A stretch of DNA of 44,760 nucleotides from Coptodactyla brooksi (Eukaryota > Arthropoda > Insecta > Coleoptera > Scarabaeidae): contig JAWQRM010000013.1 in assembly GCA_033557675.1 (NCBI GenBank), positions 1-44,760 on the forward strand, written 5' to 3'. Shown in pieces: positions 32,850 through 42,399 of this stretch; position 1 is the stretch's first letter, and each line of letters begins with the position of its first letter. The translations under genes were made by a program, and so were the position numbers. The notes under the pieces are model-generated. The model was not told the DNA's origin, made no database searches, and was given only the letters and a program-made list of their open reading frames with translations.

Positions 32850-33990
32850 GATTTAATCTATCTGGAGAAAGATTGACCTCGGGGGGCCACGGTTAGGAGC
32901 AAACAGATAGAAGGCAACCCGTTAAGGGAAAAATGTAGTACCCGCAGCTGATAGATCTTGGGGAAGGGGTGGGCATGCAGGTGATAATGCGGACCACCAG
33001 GCTTGGAGGGAAGGACAGGATTTGGGAACGGGATACATTTGCAATCCTCTGTTGGCATTCTCGGGGCCTTCAAAGACTTCAGGGCGGCCAAGGAGGAGGC
33101 AGGAAGAGACAAGTCGGCGCTTCCAATCACTACAGAGGTTGAGATGTTGCTGAATGAGATTGCATTCAGCAACACACGTGCAAGCGGAACCGGTACCAGC
33201 CCCCAGTAGAAAAACGGCTCCCACCGATTTCCTCACAATCCAATAAGATCCAATAACATATGCGTAACTGCTCAAGGGGTAAGAAAGTTGCTGAAGAGAG
33301 CCCCAGAATGTTGCGAGATCAAGGCGTCTAGGGAGAGGAAGCTTCTCGTGCAATTTTTCAAGGAGATGAACGTGGCGGGTTGTGCTCAGGAAAAGCTGAT
33401 TGAGGAGCTGGGATGCCAGAGTTGCATTAAGGGGTAGTGGCGTGTTCAGAATACTCCATGTCAAGGGCTTGGATGGGTTAATCATATAGGAGCAGTTGAG
33501 GAATGCTCTGATAGTAATTCTTGAAGGGGAAGGAAAAGACGTTAAAAATCGTTCTAAGGCCGGCGTACAGCGGCAATTAAAGTGCCACCATGATTATTGC
33601 TGGTGGATGGACCAGAGAGTTTCTGAAGCTGGAAGTGATCAGGATTGGCTTGGTGCAATATCGAGTTCAGAAGCGTGTCCCTCTTGAGAAGTGATGGCAG
33701 TACAGTCACGAAGCGTCGAACCGGGGAAGTGTCGGACCGGGGTGAATACAACCAAACGCTGCCAGAATTGAGGCAAAGAAGGGCAGCAAGCAAAAGCGAA
33801 ACAGAGGGAGTTGGATATTAGACGGTATTGCGGATGCATTCATCACCATCTATAACAGAACCTTGAGGATTGGCAGTCGCAGAATGGCGAACAATCTGGC
33901 TTGTGGCGACTGTGACGGTTTAAGAGACTGAGAGTTAAAGAGAGTGCTAAAGACGAGGCTACCCTCCGAAATAATACCTACTCGTAACCT
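32850..33990 (+). pseudogene. GC-richer LINE ORF1 (gag) relic
   Basis: This 1.1-kb block is clearly less AT-rich than everything around it. Plus-strand frames give a basic, helical protein: EVEMLLNEIAFSNTRASG at about 33140, and RKLLKRAPECCEIKAS, EEKLLVQFFKEMN. At about 33600-33690 comes GGWTREFLKL, RIGLVQYRVQKRV, and then at 33690-33770 a series matching retroviral-type zinc knuckles of R1-like gag (GHEAS.., GPDRGEY, KRCG..GHKA) in which several cysteines are mutated. Long minus-strand frames (32922-33485) are composition shadows. No polymerase follows directly. The R1-like pieces at 39.8 kb could be the same family. Confidence 0.45.
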
Positions 33991-34179
33991 CGAGATGTGG
34001 CAGATGTGCGTAAATGCATTGTGTGAACGACTCTAAAATTATATCTTACTGAGCAGCGAAATCCAATTGTACAACAACGCATTGTCTATAGAAAATATAC
34101 ATCCTTCTTCCACTTTAATGCTTTGGAAGTCTATGACTCCACACGATGCCATTGTGTATTTATTTGTGGATTTATTTTA

Positions 34180-35395
34180 TAACATTATTGTGTGTGGAAA
34201 GATTTGATCAAAGAAGAATTTGAGACTTTCTTAGGAATACTAATTACAGCTTGTAATCGTCATTCCAATAATATAATAGCATAATCTAAAGTTTAAACCC
34301 GGGCCTAGCCAAAGGTTAGGTTAAGTTTAAAACGTGAGTGGGCTTATGCAGCCCTTCACTGCGATCATCGGTCTATTGTGGCTCAGACCTATATTGTAAC
34401 TCATATTGTAACGGGTCTTTGAGCACGACTCCATTCCAATAGTTGTATCGTGCAACTATCTTGTATAGTCATTTGAAATTGATATAGTGATTATATACGA
34501 TATTCTGATACACACTTTGACGATCATGCCACCAGATGGAACGGCCAACAAAGCAGCTCCAGTATTGTAGTTTTGGTAAATGTTATATAATAACATGAGG
34601 CCACTATACATATCCCATCAGAATGCCTGACAGCTAATGAGCAGTTATTTCCTTATCGAGGGCGCACAAAATTCACTCAACACATTCCAACTAACCCACC
34701 TAAATATGTCATCGACATTTGGTGGGTATGTGATGATCGAAGTTCTGATTCTTTATCTAGTACAATTTATATTGGAAAATTGACTATTGGACGTAATATA
34801 AATCATCGCGAACGTGTTGTCAAGGATTTATGTTTTCAATATAAGAACACTGGAAGAAGCATCACTACGGATAATTTCTTTACTACCCTACCGCTGGTAG
34901 CAGAAAGTGTTTGGTGAATTGGGAGCGTATCTACTCTTTAGCGTATCTACTGTGGATACGCTAAAGAATAATAAAGCTTACATTTCTCCAAAAATGCAAA
35001 CTAACAAACCACGTGGACCAATGTCATCCCTATTTGAATTTAATGAAGATAAAGCGACTATTTGCTTCTACGTTCCGAAAAAATTAAAAAGTGTTATCTT
35101 GGTGCCAACAATACATTAGCCCGATAATGCAAGTGGTGGAAAAGAAAAGGTGGAAATTATACACTATTACAATAATGTAAAAGATAGAATCGACAACATG
35201 GATAAAATGGTTACACAATATGCTAGATATGGCTTACCTGGCGTCCTACATTATTTATTATGAATGTAATTCGGAAAGGGCAAAGTGCACAGATAGGCGC
35301 CGTAACTTCTTGAAGGAGTTAGGTGAGAACCTAGCAGTACCAGCTATCAAGGACCGATCGGAAAATGCTCGTGTACACTGACATTTCAGCACTAG
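34180..35395 (+). pseudogene. Second piggyBac transposase relic
   Basis: At about 34200 LIKEEFETFLGILITACNRH marks the N-terminal part of the domain. A stretch 34270-34630 is unrelated and probably an insertion. From 34633 LTANEQLFPYRGR (normally DEQL..FRGR), then YVIDIWWVCDD (aspartate block), IYIGKLTIGR, then ITTDNFFTTLPL (second aspartate), a 30-base duplication of CTACTCTTTAGCGTATCTACTG type near 34930, NNKAYISPK, ATICFYVPKK, IIHYYNNVKDRIDNMDKM (third aspartate region), YIIYYECN and NFLKELGENLAVPAIKDR. Stops at 34916, 35118 and 35380 and frameshifts make it dead. It differs from the 17-kb copy and is more decayed. Confidence 0.85.
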
Positions 35396-35439
35396 GTACG
35401 GTATGCTAGGAAGACCTCTTCTTGACGGATCTGGATACT

Positions 35440-35850
35440 TTTCCTTACAACGCGGAAAAGTATCAAGATCGGTCTCGCAGAACATAAAAGACAATTCCGC
35501 TTATTCCAACTAGACAAATCTGCTGTAGCAAAACACGCCCTTATGGAGGATAACCACAATACTCTGTTTGAGGATACAAAAGTCCTATCAACGGTGACCC
35601 ACTACTACACACGATTAAACATCTAAGCAATAGAAATGTATAAAAACCAAGCTAACTTCAATAAAAAAGAAGATTCAGGTATGTTGCACAGAATAGGGCA
35701 TCCAGTTATTAGCAGCACTAGAAGTAGACCGATAAAATTAAAACCTGGAAGTTTACTGGCTCCTTCTGACACTTGGTTCCCTAAAATCCCATCAACTGAT
35801 ATTACACGTCAATCTGTCGACATTCCATTAAGCATCTCAATTAACAACTG
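35440..35850 (+). pseudogene. Penelope-like element GIY-YIG endonuclease tail
   Basis: The frame shows LAEHKRQFRL, DKSAVAKHALMEDNHNTLF, EDTKVLSTVTHYYTRLNI, then AIEMYKNQANFNKKEDSG. This is the second half of the GIY-YIG endonuclease of Penelope-like elements: (R)..EH....., S.AEH.., and the catalytic glutamate in EAIEI, followed by N.N... The GIY and YIG tyrosines lie upstream of the surviving part. The frame 35636-35851 continues to the normal C-terminus. A hammerhead motif starts 26 bases after the stop, as expected for a Penelope 3' pLTR. The 5' side abuts the piggyBac relic directly. Confidence 0.75.
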
Positions 35851-35876
35851 AGAAGATCAGAAAGAAATTTAAACAA

Positions 35877-35923
35877 ATTCCACTGATGATGTCTTCCGTA
35901 GACGAAGACGACACGTCTGGAAT
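35877..35923 (+). ncRNA. Hammerhead-ribozyme motif of the Penelope tail, best copy
   Basis: Stem I ATTCCA (35877-35882) and TGGAAT (35918-35923) are exact complements. Between them lie core CTGATGA (35883-35889), one extra T, stem II GTCTTC (35891-35896) / 7-base loop / GAAGAC (35904-35909, perfect), GACA (35910-35913, expected GAAA, one change), and CGTC with the GUC cleavage triplet ending at 35917. All three helices of a type I minimal hammerhead are thus present. The A-to-C change in GAAA should impair cleavage of this copy. Downstream AATAAAAAGTTCC may be the rest of the terminal repeat. Confidence 0.72.
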
Positions 35924-36020
35924 AAAAAGTTCCTATAGAACACGGCCCTACAGCCCGAAAAACTTAATTGTGAGCATCTTTAATAATGAACTTTCTGCCA
36001 GAAATGTGAAATAAAGTTTT

Positions 36021-37411
36021 TGCAGGGTAAAAGGTGCTTGACCTCCTACGACTTGGGTAGCTTCCCTTCTGTTCATTGACGTTATGTTATTCCTGCGGAT
36101 ATAGTACAAGACTGTAAACACACAATACAGTAGTCTACCTGAGCCAGTGTACAGGAAGATGTTTACTTAGTGCTTGTCCGCTAGTTCACTCCTTCCACCC
36201 ACTGCAGTGGCGATGTGAATTCGAAGCTGTAAACACACAGCTAGTCAAGTAGTTGAAATCTGACTTCATGGGTACCTACATATTTGGAGAACTCGCTGAC
36301 ATGCATTTGTGTTATGGTAAAGCTCGCGGGAATACAAGTGGACCTCCTCGGTTTTACGCAGAAATGTACCCAAACAGACGCCTACCTAACATCCCAACAT
36401 TCACCAATTCTGATAGTCGACTAAGGGAGACAGGAATCGTGGCAGACATCAGGCAGGTACAAGAAGGATACGAACCCCCGAATTCGAAGAAGACATACTA
36501 GAATTGCGCGTGGTCACGTGCAATTGCCCATGCAATGCACGCAGATCACGGGAGGGTCTGGCTGGTTTTGCACAGTACACATCCATTTCATGATCAACCA
36601 GTGGTGCCTTCATCAATGTGCTGCTGTCCCCAAGTTTCCAGGCCTAGTCCTGTTTACTGATGAGTCAACTTTTACAAGCGAAGATAATACGAGAAGTTAC
36701 CAGGTGAGATTCTCAGTAAACATTAGGGCTGGAATGCTTGGAGATTACCTTATTCGACCACATATCTTACCAGCTCGTTTGGATGATGCAGCATATCTGA
36801 ACTTTCTGGAGAATGCATTACCTGAACTTCTGGAGCACATTCACCTGCAATTGCGCGCTAGTTCGTGGTCTCAGCACGACGGTGCTTTAGTGCACTTTGA
36901 TCGTCGGGCCAGAGAATATCTCTCAGGCGTCTTCAGGCAGAGATTAATTGAAAGGGGATGCCCAGTCCTTTGGCCTGCGCACTCCCCTGACCTCGCCCCT
37001 CTTGACTTTTTCCTATGGGGTTATGTCAAGTCCATTGTGTACACAACATCAGTAGGAACATTACCTGAGCTGATTGAGCGCATCTTTACAGTGTTTGATA
37101 CCATAAGAAAGGAGCGTGCAATGTTACAGAAAATTAAACACAACATGGTTCGTCGATGCACATTATGTAATGAAGTTGATGATCGTCACATTAAACATAC
37201 TAGCGAAACCACTTGTCTGTTTTGTCAATAAAGTTTTTCAAACTACAGTCTGGTGTTTCATTTATCTCGCCGAAGGCGTAGAAAGTTCATAGTGCTGTCG
37301 TCTAAACTTTATTTCACATGTGCGGCTATAGAGTCCTTATTGAACCATGTTCACAATTTCATTGGTTACAATCTCCCAAATTTTTAAAAAGTCATTCAGT
37401 AACACCCTGTA
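36021..37411 (+). mobile_element. DD41D mariner-type element (candidate ends)
   Basis: The right end is probably 37411, where inward-reading TACAGGGTGTTACTGAATGA forms a typical Tc1/mariner-like terminus. The left end may be TGCAGGGTAAAAGGTG at 36021, which shares the first part of that terminus but is diverged. Two copies of CTGTAAACACACA (about 36111 and 36227) lie in the 5' leader. Borders are inferred. The left one is weak. Confidence 0.5.
36253..37231 (+). pseudogene. DD41D mariner-family transposase in two frames
   Basis: Frame 36253-36501 (82 codons) is the N-terminal DNA-binding module (DUF4817-like helix-turn-helix): ADMHLCYGKARGN, FYAEMYPNRRLPN and RLRETG. Frame 36518-37231 (237 codons, no stop) is the DDD catalytic domain: LVLFTDESTFTS with aspartate one, AGMLGDYLIRPHILP, FLENALPELLE, then WSQHDGALVH with aspartate two, and LWPAHSPDLAPLDFFLWGYV with aspartate three. 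Counting residues between the second and third aspartates gives 41, so this is a DD41D member (rosa/Visitor-like) rather than classical DD34D mariner. The two frames are separated by a stop and an approximately 50-codon deletion of the second helix-turn-helix and linker. The catalytic core itself looks complete. Confidence 0.88.
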
Positions 37412-38129
37412 GTTATATATTCTATCCTAGTAATCTATGTCACTTTTATATTTTGAAGTTACGTGTAGATATTTCAGAAAAAGTTTGTTTCTAGTTATAT
37501 TTTGCAGTATTACAACTTTGTTTCTACTCTCTACTCGTGTACAGACGTAACTTACAGACACAATTTATTGGATTATAAAATTTGCGTGTATAAGTACAAA
37601 ATCTATCTGTGAGTCCGAAAATTAAATTTATGGCTTACATTAAAAAGCTACACCTTCAAAGAAGCAACAAGCATATTTTATTTCGTAATACTTATCTACG
37701 AAATAAATTATGAACTCTTTGAACATGAAGAGGAATAAAACAGGTATCCTTGAAAAAACTTTGTCCAAATCAATTAAATACCTAATCCAATTCCATCTGT
37801 TCAAAAATTACGCGGTAATCACAAGATGGGGCACATAAAAATTTCTGTGGACATTAAAAATAGGAAAGGTGTCTTGAAAATAAAAATAAAATCGAAAATT
37901 TGTAACGTTATCTGTTTTTAAAAATGCAAACATAAGGTGTTTACTTTTAAAAACCAAAATAAATTAAACGTTTTATTATTGTAACTGTCCCCATTATCCA
38001 CTCACATGGATAATTGATGTGAATGATATTTACCGATGAACGTTATAGCTCATATACGAGGTAGTAGTATTTTACTTTTCGAACCGATTGTAACAAAAGG
38101 TTAATTTCTGAAGAGTTAGAAGAGACCCC
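37412..38129. other. No gene recognised
   Basis: AT-rich, no open frame of note, no repeats with ends. Confidence 0.4.
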
Positions 38130-38203
38130 TGATAATTCAGACTTTCGGAGTATCTGCTCTGAAAGCAAAAGCTCGAAATTTCGAATCCTGCCTCGGATGT
38201 TAC
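38130..38203 (+). other. tRNA-like or SINE-head fragment (second copy)
   Basis: GATAATTCAGACTTTCGGAG resembles a diverged A box. It is followed by an anticodon-arm-like TGC..GCA and by TTTCGAATCCTGCCTCGGA, which resembles a B box/T arm. The 5' acceptor complement (TCCGAGG) is absent, so it is not a tRNA gene. About 21 of 25 bases of the 3' part match the 14.65-kb copy. Confidence 0.35.
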
Positions 38204-39356
38204 AGTCGATATAGAGTCGACTCCAAAAAGATGCATAAAACAGTTTTATGCAAAAAATTGACCGTCCGAGTAAAATATTTTACAACGATTATTGTGAATG
38301 TGAACAAACAAACATTAAATAACCTGCAAAATTACATTTATTATCGAAATTATTTTCCGTTTCTTATTGACATGATTTTTCTCCAATCTGTTTCGTAATG
38401 AACAGATTTTTACAACGCACTCCTGTTTTAAACAACTAAATATTTTAACTCATGTTAAGTAAATTACAAAATTAACTGGTTTTCAACGGTCCAAAATTAT
38501 TTTACGCTAACTTATTCAGTGGTTAGTTTAATAACTTCATTTGTAATTAAACAAATTTCATATAAAAACGTATATTGCATTTATTAACACTGTTTGAGTC
38601 CTATTACATTTACTTACATTAATTTATACGGTACATAGACATCATCTCCGACATTATTACAATGTATAAATGTTGCTAGTAACAGATGTAGAGCTACATA
38701 TGCGATTATTCAGAAATAAGTGCTATATGTAAATGAATCGTATTAACACATAATACATATAACAATAAGAAACAAAATGTACTTGTCGCACATTATAAAA
38801 CATTTGATTTAAGCTAGTACAAAAAAATAATGTCCACTTTCTCCGCAGATCTAGATAAAAATGGAACGGTTATGGAAAATTCAATTCAATTTAAAATTCC
38901 ATTAGTTCAAGTAGGCCAGCTTTTGTTCCCGCATTAAACGGGAATTTCTAAAATTTCCATGCTGATTTACATTTCCATGTAAGAAACAAGTACGCGGTAA
39001 CGGTATTCTAATGCAATAACAACAACCTTTTTTCTGGATATATCGACTAATAACTGTCATGATTATACAACATCGCGAATCGTCTCATTGGAATATATCA
39101 TTTTCTTAATAAGAACTTCCTTTAATCACATCTACAGCACGTTCCTTTCCTGTCCTTGAGACTTACATTACATGTAACATATATTTCTTTAATATTAGTT
39201 ATAATATTTAACACTATCCAACACTGTTAATATGGTAAACGTAGGTTGGAGTTAAAAATGGTGGGACGTTAATTAAATCAGTTTGAGTTGGTTAATAGTC
39301 CCAACATTTTTAACACTACCTTAATGATGTACAGCCAATGATTCTTCAATTGCGAA
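38204..39356. other. No gene recognised
   Basis: AT-rich with no coding or structural signal that I can support. Confidence 0.4.
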
Positions 39357-39752
39357 TTGTATACGTACTTGTTTATCACTTATTGTTTAGCACTATTTGT
39401 TCACTGGTTATTCACTTTGTGTTTTATTGCTTATCGCCCTCTTGACTTTGAAACTGGGGTTTATTTGAAAAACTGTCATCTAAGCCCGATGGCTAGCATC
39501 CAGCATCCTGCCAGGGCTTTCAAGATATTACCCAATGGTGCAGATGATCCGCTAGCTAATCCTGCTGTAAACAAGAATAAAATCTACTACAGTGTTTACG
39601 TGGCGAAGTGTAGGCAACAAACTGTTTTAAAGCAAGAGTTTCGTATGAGTTCTGGTTTTCTACCACATACAGACTGCGTCATCACCCGTGCAAACGTATG
39701 TAGTGCTGATGCTATGGAAAACTATATTCATTTTTCGTGTATAACAGTTTGA
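39357..39752 (+). CDS. Unrecognised 131-residue open frame
   Basis: One of the longest uninterrupted frames in the window. The product starts with a hydrophobic stretch (LFITYCLALFVHWLFTLCFI, residues 5-24) that could be a signal anchor. It continues with an ordinary soluble-looking part (HPARAFKILPNGADD, then KIYYSVYVAKCRQQ). No family was recognised. It lies directly upstream of a truncated R1-like LINE in the same orientation and could be chance or a relic. No splice sites are evident. Confidence 0.18.
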   Translation: MYTYLFITYCLALFVHWLFTLCFIAYRPLDFETGVYLKNCHLSPMASIQHPARAFKILPNGADDPLANPAVNKNKIYYSVYVAKCRQQTVLKQEFRMSSGFLPHTDCVITRANVCSADAMENYIHFSCITV

Positions 39753-39777
39753 AATTTTTTAACTGGCATATATCCTC

Positions 39778-40361
39778 GAAATACATATGGCGCTGAGGTC
39801 TGGTGGAATAAAACCAATCAGACCACTGCTGCTGGAAAATTAGGCAAGGTACAAAGGCTGGCATGCCTTAGCATAACAGGTGCCATGCGATCTAGCTCAA
39901 CTGCTGTGATGGAAAACATGCTCTTCCTACCACAACTTGATGTTTACATCGAGGAGCTGGTGTTAGCAGCAATGATTAGACTATGCACGGTGGGTTACTG
40001 GTATGATACTCGTTGAGGGAAATGGTACAGCCTGTGGAGGGCTGCAGTTGATAAAACTCCCCTCCTACAGTGTTGTACCGACAACATGTCGCCCCGCTAT
40101 GGCTTTTACAGACCTTACAACACCAATATTGGTGATGATACTGTAAACTGTACAGGTAACATCAAGATCTACACAGATGAATCCAAAAGAAAGAACGGTG
40201 CAGGGGCGGGGGTCTTCTCTTATGATCTTCGGTTCCGGCAGTTCCTACCATTGGGCAGGTTTACTACTGTCCTACAGGCAGAATTAGTCGCCATTCGCAC
40301 TGCGGTGGAGTATATTACACAACGCAGTATTACAGGTAAGAATATACAAGAAAGCCTTTGA
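39778..40361 (+). pseudogene. R1-like LINE: polymerase end and RNase H
   Basis: From 39778 YGAEVWWNKTNQTTAAGKLG and VQRLACLSITGAMRSSSTAV, then LFLPQLDVYIEE, match the region after the reverse transcriptase in R1-clade LINEs. Frame 40086-40361 holds the RNase H start: IKIYTDESKRKNGAGAG with the first catalytic aspartate (usual YTDGS) and TVLQAELVAI with the catalytic glutamate. It is cut off abruptly at about 40340 where an RTE-like LINE begins. The stop at 40015 and frameshifts show decay, and the remainder of RNase H is missing. Confidence 0.78.
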
Positions 40362-41264
40362 TTGCATTGAACACAAGTTATAGTTAGCCCTACAAGATCT
40401 CGGAGTAGCAGGGCATCGGATTGAGTTGATAAAATGGCTGTACAATGAACAGGAAACCGCAGTCCGAACACCGCACGGAGACACCGATTGGTTCAAGGCG
40501 TGAGGGAAGGTTGCATTCTGTCCTACTTTCTGTTCAATCTGCACGCTGAAATGATGATGAGAAAATAATATCTTAGCGACTCAGGAATTGGAGTGAAGAT
40601 TGGCGGTCGAAATATAAATAACCTTCGATACGCTGATGATACAACTCTTCTCTCAGAAACAGAAGAAAGCCTGCGGTATCTGATCAAACGAATCAAAGAT
40701 GAAAGTGTAAAATTCGGCCTCTTCAGGAACATCAAAAAGATTATGACAACAGCGGAAAATAACAAAAACATAAAAACTGACAATGAAGAGTTTAAGTATG
40801 TGCAACAATTCGTTTTCCTTGGATCTCTTGTTCGATCGGAATAGAAGGCTGCAGTCGTGAAACAAAACGTCGAATAACCTTAGGTAGAAACGCGATGCTA
40901 AACATGAACAAAATATGGAAAAGTAAAGACGTTCACATTCGCGTTCGAATCACAGTTGGCGCACGCGGGCGAAGACTGCTCCGGATTCCATGGACAGCAA
41001 TAGTGACGAACAAAGATCACCAAACTCAAACTCACGTATTTCGGCCGCGTGGTTCGATCAAGATCATTAGTGAAAGACCTAATGCTAGGAATGGTCAATG
41101 GCAAAAGACGACCAGGACGTCATAGAATACGCTGGTTTCATACCATTAAAGTTGATATGGAAATGACCTTGAAACAGTTGACGAATCGTATGACATAGAG
41201 AGAGCTATCCCACAGAATCGTTAAGAGTCGGACACGACTGAATGGACAACACCATCATCATCAT
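40342..41264 (+). pseudogene. RTE-like LINE, 5' truncated, with CAT tail
   Basis: Starts mid-palm at KKAFDCIEH (first aspartate), then ALQDLGVAGHRIELIKWLYN and VRTPHGDTDWF. After shifts, frame 40593-40844 has INNLRYADDTTLLSETEESL (intact YADD catalytic box), GLFRNIKK and FVFLGSLV. Frame 40895-41125 has MLNMNKIWKSKDV and then RRLLRIPWTAIVTNKD. About 45 residues between these are deleted (the YGCE..WTL region). The end NGKRRPGRHRIRW, then KSRTRLNG, leads into CATCATCATCAT at 41253-41264. A short microsatellite 3' tail is typical of RTE-clade LINEs. Insertion 3' of the R1 RNase H produced a chimeric-looking locus. Confidence 0.85.
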
Positions 41265-41339
41265 GTATTTTTTAGCACTGCACGCCACTGCTTCCAAAAT
41301 CAACTTTCAATGACACCCAGTTTTAGTTTGACGGTTGAT

Positions 41340-41385
41340 AATGTTAGAAATTTATCACAGACGTATGTGATAAATTTCTAGCATT
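41340..41385. repeat. 20-bp hairpin in a TE relic
   Basis: AATGTTAGAAATTTATCACA (41340-41359), loop GACGTA, and 41366-41385 complementary with one G-T. It overlaps the end of a coding-like relic on the minus strand, so it may be an inverted duplication of coding sequence. Confidence 0.85.
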
Positions 41386-41500
41386 GACCTCATTTCGGCA
41401 CGGCTTTAACAAATTGCTTCGTCAACCCTAAGTTGATATGCAGAGGTGGAAGGTGAACTTCTTTCGGATCTATGACAGCTTTTCGAAGCACTCTTCATCT
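41386..41500 (-). pseudogene. Relic of an unclassified repeat-encoded protein
   Basis: On the minus strand: AVIDPKEVHLPPLHINLGLT followed by KQFVKAVPK. I know this PPLHIKLGL-.KQFVKAL pattern from a large protein repeated in many arthropod genomes, probably transposon-encoded. I cannot name the family with certainty. The frame has stops directly after and no further domain is visible. Confidence 0.5.
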
Positions 41501-42015
41501 TCGATCCAAAATTGTTTGTAAATTCCCAATCTGACATTTAAAGGAGAGCAGAGTGAGAGAAAGTGACAAAAAAGTTATGAAAATAAAATGCAATAGTAGA
41601 AAATTAGTAGCAAAAGGTAGAAAATTAGGCACATTTATAGCAATTTTTTCAACATTTTCAAATTTGCGATTCGCAAAAAATCCTGACATGATGACAAAGA
41701 ATGAATGTTATATTTAGCGCCAAAAAACAGAAGAATCAATTGTTAAAAGTTAAAAACATAAATATCGTAGACTTGTGTTGTTTGTGCTTGAAATATGCAA
41801 GTTACTTACTTTTAAGAAATTACAGAACACCATCTAACTTACTTAGATATTTAGAATTAAAATTATACAACAGATTGCCCGACAGTTCGAAGGATATAGG
41901 TAATGTTAAGAAATTAGGAATAATGTTACTCTCCAATATGGTAGTAGTTACGCCAAAAATGTTTATGTACTCTCTTAGAATGGCTTTGATCCGTTTCAAT
42001 TGGAGCTGTTGACGT
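41501..42015. other. No gene recognised
   Basis: Overlapping open frames on both strands (41701-42012 plus, 41820-42074 minus) with AT-driven composition. Neither product has a recognisable motif. Confidence 0.3.
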
Positions 42016-42366
42016 TTAATAAATTTTAATTCCATTGAAGAAATAATAGCCGGTCGGTTGATAATGTTTAACATAAATATATTGTAATATCATTATCAGT
42101 ACTTTTCGCACCCAACTTCCGTGAAGGCCACAAATCTGAAGAAGAGCCTTATTCAATCTGGCCGCGCTAACATCGGACATAACCGTATAAAACCGCATGG
42201 GCAATATTACCATGGGAACACCGGAGGTAGGATTATTACGCGGTGGCACATAACTTTTCCAAAAGGTTGACTTGGATTTGTGGAACACGGTAAATAAAAG
42301 GAAATTTGAAATTTCCAAAGGTGCCAAAATGGTGAAAGGTTGAAATAACAAGTGCGATACGTGCAA
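42016..42366 (-). CDS. Unrecognised 116-residue open frame
   Basis: A frame of 116 codons with hydrophobic stretches (LEISNFLLFTVF near residue 17, VPMVILPMRFYTVM near 50, VLIMILQYIYV near 88). Loosely membrane-protein-like, but it does not fit insect odorant or gustatory receptor C-termini on inspection. It is on the same strand as the Ig exon at 43.7-43.9 kb and about 1.3 kb downstream. A candidate splice acceptor (TTTTCCAG at about 42394-42401 read on the minus strand) precedes it, but no similarity links them. Could be a host exon, an unrecognised element, or chance. Confidence 0.2.
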   Translation of the reverse strand: MHVSHLLFQPFTILAPLEISNFLLFTVFHKSKSTFWKSYVPPRNNPTSGVPMVILPMRFYTVMSDVSAARLNKALLQICGLHGSWVRKVLIMILQYIYVKHYQPTGYYFFNGIKIY

Positions 42367-42399
42367 CAGTATCGCACGAACGATTGACTGGAAAAGTCA
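42299..42399. repeat. Three small hairpins in 100 bp
   Basis: GGAAATTT-G-AAATTTCC (42299-42315), GTGCGATAC / GTATCGCAC (42352-42377, loop 8), and TTGACT / AGTCAA (42383-42399) follow one another. Each is perfect. No function can be assigned. Confidence 0.75.

Noticed and set aside
32922..33485. 187-codon minus-strand open frame in the GC-richer block
   Set aside because: Its product is low-quality (Leu/Ser/Pro-rich, no motif). The plus strand gives gag-like features in the same place, so it is treated as a shadow caused by composition.
36658..36664. CTGATGA inside the mariner relic
   Set aside because: It encodes part of the FTDEST catalytic block and has no stem II or GAAA box after it, so it is not a hammerhead.
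40630..40640. CTGATGATAC in the RTE-like LINE
   Set aside because: It is the YADDT coding sequence. There is no GAAA box or paired stems.
41253..41267. CAT repeat as an independent microsatellite
   Set aside because: Its position exactly at the 3' end of the RTE-like LINE makes it the element's tail.
42016..42366. Odorant or gustatory receptor fragment
   Set aside because: The hydrophobic pattern was suggestive, but the conserved C-terminal motifs of insect chemoreceptors are absent.
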